Source of the DNA: CAYUNA01 sp047629355
GTDB lineage: Bacteria; Bacteroidota; Bacteroidia; Chitinophagales; Saprospiraceae
Direction of reading: 5' to 3'
Assembly: GCA_047629355.1 (NCBI GenBank)
Contig: JBLHWU010000015.1
Coordinates: 1 to 42,817, forward strand
DNA: 42,817 nt
This document shows, in pieces, positions 26,078-34,788 of the stretch (the stretch's first letter is position 1; each line of letters opens with the position of its first letter). Below the pieces are notes generated by a model. It did not search any database, was not told the DNA's origin, and saw only the letters and a list, made by a program, of their open reading frames with translations. The position numbers and the translations under genes are program-made.

Positions 26078-26998
26078 TTATTTCTTTTCTTCCGGAAACA
26101 ATTCATTCAAAATCTTCGCCAGCCGATATCCGCCCAAAGCCAAGCGTTCTGCCACCACTTTTTTTCCATTATTCAAATAAAATTCAGAAAGCGGGTCATT
26201 CGGTTGCACGTATTTTTTACGCCCTTCTTCGCTGATACTTAGCACGCCTTTATAACCGTATTTTACCGCCAATTTATGACTTTCCAATGCCCAGAAATCT
26301 TGGTCCAACAAAGCTACGGTTGGTAACGATTCCATTGGGTGCAATAGTTGAATGGTATCTGCGAATGCTTTGATGCGGTTCATTTCCACTTTCGAAAGCA
26401 TTTCGCGCGGTTTGCCGTATTCATTAATATCGTTCAAATCGCTGGTATAGCCGCAACCGTCGTCCCAAGCAGCATGCAAGTTTTTCCATCGACCGAAAGA
26501 TGCAATTGGGAAAGCATTACCACCTTTATTACCCGCAGGTAAGTCATTGTTATAGTAGCTCGTCGAGTGCAATGGCTGATGAATATCGCCTACAAAATGA
26601 ATTAAAAAAGCCAATTGACGCGCTTTATCAATATCTCGAACGGTCCCTTTTTTCAAAGCGGCTCTCGCTTGGTCAATTGCCCAAAGGATGTCAACTTGCG
26701 GCAGCGTTTGTATCGCGACGCCATAAGGATTATAAGGATTATTGGTGTAGTGCCAAGAGTTGAAATTTCTAACCCCTTCCGCTTTGAGGTCGTCCGCCCA
26801 AGTTGCTGCTGATACAAAATTATTGGCGTACGGATAGTCTCTTTCCAACTGTTTAATCAGCTTATCAACTTCCTTTTTAGCCGTTGAATTGAGATTTTCG
26901 TAAGCAATCATCGCGGTCAGCATATGCCCTGCATCCCACCAAGCTTGGGCGGGCAGGTATAAAAAAACAGCTAATAGAAGTAGATAGATTTTTTTCAT
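26078..26998 (-). CDS. Secreted S1/P1-type zinc nuclease
   Basis: 306 residues. S1/P1 nucleases use three zinc ions to cut single-stranded DNA and RNA and remove 3'-phosphates. The signal peptide MKKIYLLLLAVFLYLPAQA is followed by WWDAGHMLTAMIAY, where a Trp at the mature N-terminus and the His are zinc ligands in the family. The other ligands appear in order: ATWADDLKAEG (Asp), FNSWHYTNNPY (His), FLIHFVGDIHQPLHS (His, Asp, His) and NLHAAWDDG (His, Asp). It is complete. The start is taken at 26998 because of the signal peptide; the open frame runs up to 27154, but that extension crosses a foldback repeat. Likely a periplasmic or extracellular nutrient-scavenging enzyme, in a single-gene unit. 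Confidence 0.93.
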   Translation of the reverse strand: MKKIYLLLLAVFLYLPAQAWWDAGHMLTAMIAYENLNSTAKKEVDKLIKQLERDYPYANNFVSAATWADDLKAEGVRNFNSWHYTNNPYNPYGVAIQTLPQVDILWAIDQARAALKKGTVRDIDKARQLAFLIHFVGDIHQPLHSTSYYNNDLPAGNKGGNAFPIASFGRWKNLHAAWDDGCGYTSDLNDINEYGKPREMLSKVEMNRIKAFADTIQLLHPMESLPTVALLDQDFWALESHKLAVKYGYKGVLSISEEGRKKYVQPNDPLSEFYLNNGKKVVAERLALGGYRLAKILNELFPEEKK

Positions 26999-27126
26999 TT
27001 TGGCTAAAATTTTTATCGATGAATTGAGTAAATATTTAAAAATTTGATTCCAAAAGGCAAGGTATAAAATTAACAATGGATTTTTAGTAGAAGAGTTTTG
27101 AAAATCCTTGTTTTTCAATAAAGGTC

Positions 27127-27217
27127 TCCGATACGCGTTTACACTATCCGACACCTAAATTTCAAGCATATTTCACTTTCCAAGCTAACGTATCCGACAG
27201 TGCTAACGCGTATCGGA
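27127..27217. repeat. 91-bp foldback repeat upstream of the S1/P1 nuclease
   Basis: TCCGATACGCGTTTACAC (from 27127) pairs with its inverse ending at 27217, 28-bp arms with about six mismatches. TATCCGACA appears in both arms as well. The remaining bases of 26999-27341 hold no other recognisable feature. Confidence 0.7.
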
Positions 27218-27341
27218 TACGTTTACAAGGTTTGTCAAAGAACTGAAAAAATTACAACTTTTCCAATTCCCAACCGTTTAGACAAAGACACGTAAAATTA
27301 GTGTTTAAAACATCGAAAACCCTTTTCAAAATAACTATGCA

Positions 27342-27920
27342 ATGAAAATTTTTCTACTAACATTCGGGTTACTTTTTGCCATTCTTCCCAACATTTGGGG
27401 ACAGGTAAAATATGAAAAAGAGTACCGTTTGAAACAAGAAAATATACCTGAAAAAGCAAAGAATTTTATAGAAAAATTCGGCTTTTCCAATAAAATAAAA
27501 TGGTACATGGAGGAAGGCCTAAAAAGTACCTCGATTGAAGCTAAGACTAAAGAAAATAGCACAAGATACAGCGTAGAGTTTTCGAATGATGGAACGATTG
27601 AAGATATTGAAGTGGTAACCAATTGGAACGAGATGGGAGCAGTTTTACAGGAAAAAATTTGCACCCAATTTTCGGGTAATTATACCCAATTTAGAATTGA
27701 TAAAATACAAATTCAATACACGGGGGCAGCTGACCAACTGGTTAAATTGCTAAAAACGCCAGATGCAGTGCTTCCTCAATTGAAAATTCATTACGAAATT
27801 GTGGTGATGACCAAAACGGAAGACCAATATCAGCCGATGGAATTTTTATTCGATTCGGCTGGCGAAATCGTTCATCAATCCAAAATTATCCAACGAAATC
27901 TCAACAACCTTGAATACTAA
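27342..27920 (+). CDS. Exported protein of unknown function (PepSY-like)
   Basis: 192 residues. The signal peptide MKIFLLTFGLLFAILPNIWG is followed by a mature part with two repeated alpha/beta-looking halves: KAKNFIEKFGFSNKIKWYME then FSNDGTIEDIEVVTNW, and later LKIHYEIVVMTKT then FLFDSAGEIVHQ. The pattern helix, charged strand, strand with F.DG.I resembles PepSY-like periplasmic domains common in Bacteroidota, but the match is by shape only. It overlaps the following DUF2490 gene by 11 bp, so the two are very likely co-transcribed and translationally coupled. ATG at 27342. Confidence 0.85.
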   Translation: MKIFLLTFGLLFAILPNIWGQVKYEKEYRLKQENIPEKAKNFIEKFGFSNKIKWYMEEGLKSTSIEAKTKENSTRYSVEFSNDGTIEDIEVVTNWNEMGAVLQEKICTQFSGNYTQFRIDKIQIQYTGAADQLVKLLKTPDAVLPQLKIHYEIVVMTKTEDQYQPMEFLFDSAGEIVHQSKIIQRNLNNLEY

Positions 27921-28599
27921 CCGACCCATTTTTTGCGGCTTCATTCTGCTGCTATTGAGCTACAACAGCTTTGCGCAAAACCGCTACCAAATTGGCTTGT
28001 TGCCCTCCATCAATTTGAATAAAAAATTGGAAAACAATTGGAAACTCAACTTCAAAACGGAGTCGCGACAAGAGCTAAAACGTGGCATTTTCAAGGACAA
28101 TAGTGTCGCGGATTACAACTATTTATTGACCGATTTTACCTTGGTTGCTTCCCGAAAAATACTCTTTAACAGTTCGATTGCAGGTGGTTATTTACTCCGA
28201 GTGGAAGATGGAACGACCGCACATCGATTGATTCAACAATTTGTCGTCACCCGCAAATATCGGGCTACTCGATTGGCATTCCGCTTATCCACTGACCAGA
28301 CTTTTGCAGCCGCAGAATCCCCTGAATTCAGAGGGCGGTTTCGAATATCCGTTGAGGTGCCGCTCAATGGATTGTCAATTGATGCCCGAGAGTTTTATTT
28401 CAAATTCAACAACGAATACCTAAACGCTTTTCAAGGTCAAGCGTACGATTTGGAGGTTCGGTTGGTGCCTGTTTTAGGTTATGAAATAAACGATACGTTT
28501 AAGTTAGAAACTGGCTTAGATTATCGGATTAACTCCTTTTTAGATACTCCTTCGAGACAGCGATTTTGGGGAGTGGTGAGTTTGTATGTTGGGTGGTAA
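27910..28599 (+). CDS. DUF2490 family outer-membrane-like protein
   Basis: 229 residues. The signal peptide ends LLLLSYNSFAQ. The mature chain is a series of short amphipathic strands (YQIGLLPSINLNKKLENNWK, LNFKTESRQEL, VRLVPVLGYEIND, KLETGLDYRINSF) ending WGVVSLYVGW, with an aromatic-rich C-terminal strand, fitting the DUF2490 family, which is predicted to form an outer-membrane beta-barrel. The start is TTG at 27910, overlapping the last codons of the preceding gene; no ATG lies near the signal peptide. Function unknown. The gene pair may form one envelope-related unit. Confidence 0.85.
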   Translation: MNTNRPIFCGFILLLLSYNSFAQNRYQIGLLPSINLNKKLENNWKLNFKTESRQELKRGIFKDNSVADYNYLLTDFTLVASRKILFNSSIAGGYLLRVEDGTTAHRLIQQFVVTRKYRATRLAFRLSTDQTFAAAESPEFRGRFRISVEVPLNGLSIDAREFYFKFNNEYLNAFQGQAYDLEVRLVPVLGYEINDTFKLETGLDYRINSFLDTPSRQRFWGVVSLYVGW

Positions 28600-28653
28600 G
28601 GGATTTTAAATAACGCTACAGGTTTTGATGTTAAAAATTAATTGAGTAATCCA

Positions 28654-30192
28654 TCAATCCCACTGCACCAGCAACATTTCCCGATTGGTCCAATTTTCAA
28701 AAAAGGTGTGCAATACCGACCCATTTTTATTGACAAATTCATTTTTAAAAATAAGATAATAGCTACCTCGTTTGGCTTTAGGCTGATATTCCATGACCGT
28801 TCCACTTTGCAAATATAGATAATATGGAATTTTATAACTTAGTTGCGGAGGCAATTCAATCTGCCGCCATTGTAATAAAATAGAGCCGAACTCAGGATTT
28901 GCCTCTTGAATAAAAAGTTCACCAGTTAGGTGAATTGGTGCACCGTTCGTTTTTTCCAATAAAGTACTTGCCAAAACGCGATGATGAAAAGACTTTGCTT
29001 GAATGGGTTGAATCGCAAAATTATAGACTAATCTGGCAATTCCTAACAATAGTATCAACAATAAAGCTGTCCTAAACTTAAAAATGGTCTTCCGTTTCCA
29101 AAAATTAGGCACGACGGATTTATTTTGTATTAAATAGCAAAAAATACCCGCTGTCAATATGCTTATGAAAGGAAAAAATGGATACAAATATCGATTGTGT
29201 GTATTGGAAGAAATCCAGTAAATCCAAACATTAAAGATTAAAAAAATAACGCAAAATCGCAACAAAGGAACCTTCGCTACAGGATGAATCATCTTTTTCT
29301 TAAAGAAGAAAAAAAGTAGTAAACTCCAAGGAAGCGTTATTTTTAAAAGGTCAAACGGGAAAGTGAAAATCTGACTTAAGATTCGGCTTGGGCGGTCTTC
29401 CAAAGCAGATTTTTGTAGGGCATCATCCAATAAGTTTATCAAAAAAACATCTAACGGCGCAGATTGCTGATAAATGTAAAAATAACTGCCAATTAGAAAA
29501 GCAGCGAGAAATCCACCAATCCATTGAGGCAAACACCACCACCACTTCCAACGACGCTCCATGATGGCGATTCCTAAAATAGTTAACCCAAAAAAGACCA
29601 ATGATGGTAAGCCTTTTGTCAGCAAACCAATCGCTAGCATTATCCAGGCAACAAGGAAATGCCACTGCTTTTTGTGGTAAAAACCATAGTAGATACTGAT
29701 GCTTTGAATGAATAAGATTAGGGTAAGAAAGGGGTCGATTTCAGCAGATAAAACGCTACCGAAAAACAGTAAATCTGCACAAGTCAAAAAGAATAAGCCT
29801 CCCAAAATAGCTGCTTCTCGACTGACCTCCTTTGCTAAACAGCCAAAGATTAAATACCCTGTCAGTAGAATTGATAAAATACCTGGCAAACGCAATACCC
29901 ATTCTTTTGCACTGCCAAATAACCAAATACTGGCAGCTAAAATCCAATTCCAAAGCGGTGGTTTGTTGTAATAATTCCAGCCGTGCATGGTAGGCACTAT
30001 CCACTCGCCACGCGCATACATCTCTATGGCAATCATGCCACGTCGCGATTCTTCGCCCCGCAATTCCATGATATTCAACTGGGTTAAAAATGCGAACAGT
30101 ATCACCAGAAATGTCAAAGGTAAGAGGTGCTTTTCAATATGTAATTTTCGAGGTAACAAATTGCAGAGATTAGTGAACTGCAAATATGCCAA
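28654..30192 (-). CDS. GT39/ArnT-like membrane glycosyltransferase
   Basis: 512 residues with about ten to twelve predicted membrane helices. GT-C-fold enzymes of this type move a sugar from a polyprenyl-phosphate donor to a lipid or protein on the periplasmic side. The family signature is clear in the first loop: MELRGEESRRGMIAIEMYAR (acidic catalytic region), then GEWIVPTMHGWNYYNKPPLW, with the typical K-P-P-L. A second acidic loop, FGSVLSAEIDPFLTL, follows. The C-terminal part (from about 400) is a soluble domain. No ATG exists upstream of the first membrane helix in frame, so TTG at 30192 is the likely start. The acceptor (lipid A, glycoprotein or other) cannot be told. Convergent with the DUF2490 gene (54-bp gap). 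Confidence 0.88.
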   Translation of the reverse strand: MAYLQFTNLCNLLPRKLHIEKHLLPLTFLVILFAFLTQLNIMELRGEESRRGMIAIEMYARGEWIVPTMHGWNYYNKPPLWNWILAASIWLFGSAKEWVLRLPGILSILLTGYLIFGCLAKEVSREAAILGGLFFLTCADLLFFGSVLSAEIDPFLTLILFIQSISIYYGFYHKKQWHFLVAWIMLAIGLLTKGLPSLVFFGLTILGIAIMERRWKWWWCLPQWIGGFLAAFLIGSYFYIYQQSAPLDVFLINLLDDALQKSALEDRPSRILSQIFTFPFDLLKITLPWSLLLFFFFKKKMIHPVAKVPLLRFCVIFLIFNVWIYWISSNTHNRYLYPFFPFISILTAGIFCYLIQNKSVVPNFWKRKTIFKFRTALLLILLLGIARLVYNFAIQPIQAKSFHHRVLASTLLEKTNGAPIHLTGELFIQEANPEFGSILLQWRQIELPPQLSYKIPYYLYLQSGTVMEYQPKAKRGSYYLIFKNEFVNKNGSVLHTFFENWTNREMLLVQWD

Positions 30193-30295
30193 TTTTAAGC
30201 ATAAAGTCCATTTTTAACCCCTAAAATAAATCACGGAATACATCACAAACGTACAATTTTGGATTTAAAATACTTCGACTACCCGCACAATCGCC

Positions 30296-31451
30296 CTACA
30301 ACTCCTGCCCCAAACGATACGCCTCGTCCAAAATCTCTTCTAATTCCAAATCTTCTCGATTGGTAAAAACGAGCGCGCCAATTTTATTCGTCGGATTGTA
30401 GCCCATAACGGTTGATACGCCCGCTTCTCCCCCCATCGTGTCCCCACAAATTATTCGCTTGGTCCACTTGAAATAAATGCAAACCCATATCATACGAAAT
30501 ATTGGGTATTTGTGGCGTAATCATCACTTCGACCGTTCCTGGAGATAGCAATTGATGGTTGTTAGCCATCCCATTTTGAGCAAATGCGCTTAAAAAAGTA
30601 AACATATCTCGCGCCGTTGACCGCAGACCACCATTCGGATAATCCGTGAGGGTGTAATGTTCAATCTCTTCAAATTGACCATTGAGATAGTCGTAAGGTT
30701 GTACGATTGTTCCCGAAATATCTTCCAACCGCCAGTTCGTATTGGTCATGCCGAGTGGATTAAAAATATTTTGCTGGCAATAGTCAACGAAATCCATTCC
30801 CGAAATTTGCTCCACCAACACGCCAATCAGGGCATTGCCAATATTAGAATATTCCTGCTCGCTCCCTGGGTTGAAATCGTAAAAATTTTCGGACGCATCA
30901 TAAAACTCACCATTGAGCACTAAAAAATTTTTGATGAAAAAATCCAAAGCTATAGGGCTGTCTTCCCCGTTAAAATAGTTGTCATCTGAGACTGAATTGC
31001 CGTCATTAATCCCAGAAGTATGCGTCAACAACATTCGGAAAGTGATATTGGTCGCATAACCGGAAGGGTTGACCTCAAAATCCAGATAATCATTAATCGG
31101 GTCATCCAAGTCAAAATTACCAGTCTCTTGCAATTGCATCAAGGCCGTCGCGGTAACAACTTTGGAAACAGACGCTAATAAAAATGGTTGGTTATTTGCC
31201 AAATCAATCTGTTGCTCAATCTGCGCTTGCCCTAAATAGTTTTCGTACAAAATATTATCTTCTTTAAATATCAAAACGGACATCGCAGGAATATTTTGGT
31301 CATCCATTTCAGCCTGCAAAAAGGCTCCAAAACCTTCTGTTGACAGGTTCTTATTTTCCATCTCGAAATCCGACTCGTCTGGTCCGCAGCTACCGCATAT
31401 TATCAGAAAGTAAGCGAAAAAAATAGCTAATTTAATTATTGATGGCATCAT
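30296..31451 (-). CDS. Beta-lactamase-fold serine hydrolase (class C-like), frameshifted near the C-terminus
   Basis: A penicillin-binding-protein/class C beta-lactamase-like esterase or peptidase. The N-terminal signal (KLAIFFAYFLIICGSC) suggests an exported, possibly lipid-anchored protein. Catalytic motifs: SVSK (Ser-x-x-Lys) in LLASVSKVVTATALMQL, YSN in QEYSNIGNALIGV, and HDGG (the KTG equivalent) near the end. As written, a C6 run on the plus strand at 30429-30434 (G6 in the coding strand) shifts the frame, giving WGHDGGRSGRINRYGLQSDE and a stop at 30384. With one G fewer the frame reads WGHDGGEAGVSTVMGYNPTN and ends DEAYRLGQEL at 30296, a normal family ending (about 385 residues). Either an assembly error or a real mutation. 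ATG at 31451. Confidence 0.85.
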
Positions 31452-31630
31452 TTGATAACTGATTTAGAACGTTATGAATAATTGATTTATCCGTACGCAA
31501 TAACAGAAAACTTCCCCTATTGGAAAGATGATAAGGGTAAAGAACAATAGACTTGTTACCCTTTAATAAATAACGGTTGGTTTCTGAAAGAGCGGTTTTA
31601 TTCAGTTTGTGCTTTGAGCGCGTGATGTAT
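31452..31630. other. Intergenic stretch with one short hairpin
   Basis: Upstream region of the serine hydrolase. AAGGGTAA (31533-31540) pairs with TTACCCTT (31556-31563). TAGACTTGTTACCCTTTAAT (31548-31567) recurs in inverse orientation at 33644-33663. No ORF of note. Confidence 0.5.
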
Positions 31631-31840
31631 ACTAGTGCAACAACCCTTAAATAACGACCTACTTAATTTGAGAAGTGAGAAAACCCTAAGATTTTCGAGT
31701 TTCCTAAAACATAGTGCCCCTCGCCTTCGGCAAGGCGGGTGAGGTTATTGAGGGGTGAAAACGGTTTTTACAAAACCATTTTCACCCCTCAAACTCCCTT
31801 TGTTTTAGATAGGTAGTTATTTTTGGGCTACACCACTAGT
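31631..31840. repeat. Three-hairpin structured repeat, family R (copy B)
   Basis: Outer arms 31631-31661 and 31810-31840 (ACTAGTG outermost) are inverted copies. Inside are a weak stem I (GAAGTGAGAAAACC with GATTTTCGAGTTTC), stem II GCCTT-CGGC-AAGGC, and stem III 31748-31768 with 31772-31792 (TTGAGGGGTGAAAACGG left arm, loop TAC, 20 of 21 pairs). The tail AAACTCCCTTTGTTTTAGAT matches copy A. Confidence 0.8.
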
Positions 31841-32145
31841 ACCGCGATATCAGAAGCATTTTCAAAGGGTAAAAGGAGGAAAACATTCGATATAGAAAAT
31901 TGCTAAAAGCGTTACTTTTCTTACCGTATAATGGGCGAAATGCCCTAACCTAAACACATTGAGCAAGCACAGCTTGTCAGGAGTTGGGCAATTTTTTATT
32001 TTAAATGCGCAAGTGTCACGTGAGCGGAAACGTCCCGTTTCTCACGAAAGAAGTCCCATCTTATAAGATAGGTCGATTCGTCTTGGTTTATGCTGCAACT
32101 TTGTGCCATCAAATCGTTAGTAAACACAATTTAAAATATTAAAAA
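31841..32145. other. Intergenic region upstream of the SYLF gene
   Basis: No credible ORF. One hairpin: CGTGAG/CTCACG with AAACG/CGTTT around TCC (32019-32046). The stretch CCCTAACCTAAACACATTGA at 31945-31964 resembles CCCTAACCATAGCACGTTGA at 34656-34675, inside another repeat. Confidence 0.4.
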
Positions 32146-32739
32146 ATGAATGTTAATCAAATTATTAAAACGGTAGTTGCTCTATTTTTTGTCGTAGTCT
32201 GTAATAGTTTAATCGCGCAGATAGGCGGATGGAACCCTAAAAGAGTTCAAGATTCGAAAGAAGCTTTGATGGAGATGGTACGAGAAAAACCAAGACTCCA
32301 AACCTACTTAGACTCTAGTTATGCTTATGTCATATTTCCTAAAGTGACAAAAGGAGGCTTTGTTCTGGGCGGCGCATTTGGGAAGGGTGTTGTTTTTCAA
32401 AAGAACCAAGTTGTAGGGATTTCAAAATTAAAACAAGCCAGCTGGGGACTGCAAGGAGGAGCACAACAATATAGCGAAGTGATTTTTTTCGAAGATGCAG
32501 CAGCCTTTGAAAACTTCAAAAATAGAAAATTGAAGTTCGATGCTCAGGCTTCTGTAGTAGCTATAAAACTAGGCGCTTCCATCAATGCAGCATACTATAA
32601 AGGAGTTGCTGTTTTCACAAAAACCAAAGGTGGATTAATGTATGAAGCGTCTATCGGAGGGCAACATTTCAAGTACCAATCAACTTGTGATTACCACGAA
32701 ATAAGTGCGGCACTAAGTCTTGAAGATTGGTTGTTTTAA
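32146..32739 (+). CDS. SYLF (YSC84-like) lipid-binding domain protein
   Basis: 197 residues. The signal peptide MNVNQIIKTVVALFFVVVCN runs to about residue 25 (SLIAQ). The SYLF domain follows: SYAYVIFPKVTKGGFVLGGA, GKGVVFQKNQVVGISKLKQA, SWGLQGGAQQYSEVIFF, FDAQASVVAIKLGASIN and FTKTKGGLMYEASIGGQHFK. In eukaryotes SYLF binds phosphoinositides; in bacteria these proteins are exported and of uncertain role. It is a complete gene with ATG at 32146. The stop is immediately followed (1 bp) by a family-T repeat arm. Confidence 0.93.
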   Translation: MNVNQIIKTVVALFFVVVCNSLIAQIGGWNPKRVQDSKEALMEMVREKPRLQTYLDSSYAYVIFPKVTKGGFVLGGAFGKGVVFQKNQVVGISKLKQASWGLQGGAQQYSEVIFFEDAAAFENFKNRKLKFDAQASVVAIKLGASINAAYYKGVAVFTKTKGGLMYEASIGGQHFKYQSTCDYHEISAALSLEDWLF

Positions 32740-32740
32740 G

Positions 32741-32935
32741 TAATTAAGTACCTGGACATAAATAATCGAACAATCAAAGGAGTAATATTTTTTTTAAAAA
32801 TAGGAGAAGCGAGAAAATTGTAAGATTTTCTCGCTTCTTAAAAGATAGTGCGCGTTGCCTGCGGCAACGCGGGTGGGTCTTGAGGGATAGAAACAGTTTT
32901 TGCAAAACTGTTTTTATCCCTCAAACTCCCTTTGT
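32741..32935. repeat. Family-T left arm joined to a family-R three-hairpin repeat (copy C)
   Basis: 32741-32783 is identical to 721-763, but no inverse T arm follows. Family R then starts: stem I 32805-32818 with 32825-32838 (14 bp perfect), stem II GCGTTGCC-TGC-GGCAACGC (32852-32870, 8 bp perfect), stem III 32880-32900 with 32904-32924 (20 of 21 pairs, loop TGC), tail AAACTCCCTTT. Stem sequences differ from copies A and B while pairing is kept. Confidence 0.85.
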
Positions 32936-32984
32936 TCAAAACTACAACAAACTGCTGTTACACGGTAATAATGCGCAGTCGTTT

Positions 32985-33497
32985 TTATTTCTCATAAGCC
33001 CCCGAAGAATACGTCAATTCATAACTATGCGTATAGATTTCAAAAACGATTCCGAACGGGTCTTCTACATAACACATTTTGAACGGTTTGTCCTTAGGAT
33101 AATATTCTCTAATTGGCATTCTTTGCTTGCCGCCATACGCCACAATTTTCGCTACGAGTTCTTCGATATTGGGGTCTTGTACGCAAAAATGAAAGAGTCC
33201 AGTATTGAAAGGATTAAATTCGGGCGCTTCTTTAATGCCGTTGGGGAAAGAAAATAATTCAATTCCAATACTATCAGAAGTTGCCAAATGCGCAATTTCA
33301 AACTCCTCCCAATCGTCGCCAAAAACGTCAATACACATCTGTCCGATGGCGGTTTCCTTTTCTTTTTTCACTTTGGAAGGCTCCATAATGACGTACCAAC
33401 CCATTACTTCTGAATAGAATTTTACAGCTTCTTTGATATTTGGAACGGTGATTCCGATATGAGAAAATGACTTTGGATAATTTTCATTTGTTTTCAT
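32985..33497 (-). CDS. VOC family (glyoxalase-fold) protein
   Basis: 170 residues with two beta-alpha-beta-beta-beta halves. It resembles lactoylglutathione-lyase-like and dioxygenase-like VOC proteins that bind a divalent metal. Likely metal ligands in their usual places: His13 in FSHIGITVPN, Glu80 in SIGIELFSF, His103 in GLFHFCVQDPN and Glu153 in DPFGIVFEIY. It is soluble, with no signal peptide. The substrate cannot be inferred: it lacks the glutathione-binding hallmarks I would want before calling it glyoxalase I. ATG at 33497. No operon partner. Confidence 0.92.
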   Translation of the reverse strand: MKTNENYPKSFSHIGITVPNIKEAVKFYSEVMGWYVIMEPSKVKKEKETAIGQMCIDVFGDDWEEFEIAHLATSDSIGIELFSFPNGIKEAPEFNPFNTGLFHFCVQDPNIEELVAKIVAYGGKQRMPIREYYPKDKPFKMCYVEDPFGIVFEIYTHSYELTYSSGAYEK

Positions 33498-33574
33498 CTG
33501 CGTTGTTTTTTATTGGTGATAAAATAGAGCAGGTGGAATCGAAAGGTTTGCTTTCGTAAGCTACTTTTCCACAT

Positions 33575-33663
33575 TAGACTTATTACCCTTTAAAAATGCT
33601 TGTATGAAATTTAGATTGTTTTGCTATTTTCAGACGAGTATTTATTAAAGGGTAACAAGTCTA
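33575..33663. repeat. Foldback repeat with TAGACTTnTTACCCTTTA arms
   Basis: TAGACTTATTACCCTTTA (33575-33592) and its inverse ending at 33663 pair over about 26 bp. A single arm of the same kind is at 31548-31572. Confidence 0.65.
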
Positions 33664-33728
33664 TTTGTTAATATATTGTTGCTCGCCACTTAGAGAAGGA
33701 TGTCAAGAAGAAAATGTTCAATAGAGTG

Positions 33729-34010
33729 TTTTAAATCGCTTCGTTTTTTTTTTATTAATTGCGCTCGAAAAAAGCTGTGTTTTCTCAACGTTTAAGGTTC
33801 TTGGACAAATCCCGTGATATCCAATAAAGCTTGGAAGTTCGAGAAACCTCCAAGCTCAGAAAATACTAATGGTTGGAGCTTTCGAAGAAGCTCCAACCAT
33901 TATTGAAAACAACAATCCACGGAACTAATCAAAGAACCACGTTTATTAGTGGAGGCGTCCTCGCCGTTTGGTTGACTAAAAGCAGCACTTTTTATGCTGT
34001 ACCTCCAGAT
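33729..34010. repeat. Direct repeat upstream of the S4 gene, interrupted by a foldback insertion
   Basis: Outside the insertion this matches 34526-34650: GTTTTAAATCGCTTCGTTTT, then CGCTCG...CTCAACGTTT, then after 33938 ACGTTTATTAGTGGAGGCGT and AAAGCAGCAC...GTACCTCC. The two copies flank the gene at 34246-34467 in the same orientation. Confidence 0.7.
33794..33938. mobile_element. 145-bp foldback insertion element with 6-bp target duplication
   Basis: It is bounded by ACGTTT at 33788-33793 and 33939-33944. The related uninterrupted repeat at 34580 has a single ACGTTT in the same place. Terminal inverted repeats: GGTTCTTGGA at the left and its inverse TCAAAGAACC at the right, with CCCGTGGAT-like sequence further in. 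Inside are the hairpins AGCTTGGA/TCCAAGCT (33828-33856) and AATGGTTGGAGCTT/AAGCTCCAACCATT (33868-33901, 14 bp perfect). It has no coding capacity. Confidence 0.75.
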
Positions 34011-34245
34011 TTGCGTAAGCCATTCCATCCAAAAAAATAGCTATTGAGAAATTTTCTTAGTAGCTGGCTTTTCTGTAAAAGAAGAATATCGTAGCTTGCG
34101 AGATCTAATTACACAAATCTAGAAATTTGCGTCTTACATCAATAGATACTAACGAACAGCGTGCATTCTTTAAGTAAAAAGAAGATGTGGAGCGAGCAGT
34201 AGTATTGTCAATTGACAAAAAAAATAGGCTAAAATAAAATCAACA

Positions 34246-34467
34246 ATGGAAAAAGATACTTTCAAATTAAGACCAACAGATGAATTTATTGAATTAATGA
34301 ATTTGTTGCAACTAAAGGATTTGGCTCAAAGCGGCGGACATGCAAAAATGATAGTTTCAGAGGGTTTAGTCAATGTAAATGGCAAACAAGAACTCAGAAA
34401 AAGAAATAAATTAAGACCAGGAGATGTTGTTGAATTCGGAAAAGCAAACATTACGATAATCCAATAA
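34246..34467 (+). CDS. Small S4-domain RNA-binding protein
   Basis: 73 residues, almost entirely an S4 RNA-binding domain: IELMNLLQLKDLAQSGGHAK, then MIVSEGLVNVNGKQELRKRN, KLRPGDVVEFG. Length and pattern (LIQSG..A...I..G.V.VNG..E.R...KL..GD.V) match the stand-alone YbcJ/YaaA-type S4 proteins, which are thought to bind structured RNA, perhaps rRNA. ATG at 34246. It is isolated, lying between two direct repeats (33729-34010 and 34524-34698) and with no other gene within 700 bp on either side. Confidence 0.9.
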   Translation: MEKDTFKLRPTDEFIELMNLLQLKDLAQSGGHAKMIVSEGLVNVNGKQELRKRNKLRPGDVVEFGKANITIIQ

Positions 34468-34523
34468 GAGTGAGGTCAATTGGGAATGTGGTTTGATTCG
34501 CTACGTATGAATGAAGGAATAAG

Positions 34524-34698
34524 GTTTTAAATAGCCTCGTTTTTAAAAAAAATCGCTCGTGAGAAGCGGTGCTTCCTTAACGTTTATTAGTGGAGGCGTC
34601 CTCGCCGTTTGGGAGGTGAAAGCAGCACATTTTATGCAGTACATCCGGTGAGACGCCCTAACCATAGCACGTTGAAGAAGCACCGCTTCTCACTAGCG
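34524..34698. repeat. Foldback repeat downstream of the S4 gene
   Basis: Arms CGCTCGTGAGAAGCGGTGCT (from 34554) and the inverse ending at 34698 match at 26 of 29 positions; GGCGTC at 34595 and GACGCC at 34652 continue the pairing inside. The sequence from 34526 to about 34650 also matches the copy upstream of the S4 gene. Confidence 0.8.
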
Positions 34699-34788
34699 CA
34701 GCCATTTTTTATTGATGATTGGTTGTTATTACTAATTGTAACAATTTTTGCTATGCACGTAGTTCTCCATAAACCCGACGTATATTTC

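Noticed and set aside
26999..27154. N-terminal extension of the S1/P1 nuclease
   Set aside because: It crosses a foldback repeat and would bury the clear signal peptide that begins at 26998.
32880..33257. 125-codon plus-strand ORF
   Set aside because: It begins in a family-R hairpin and then runs antisense to the VOC gene.
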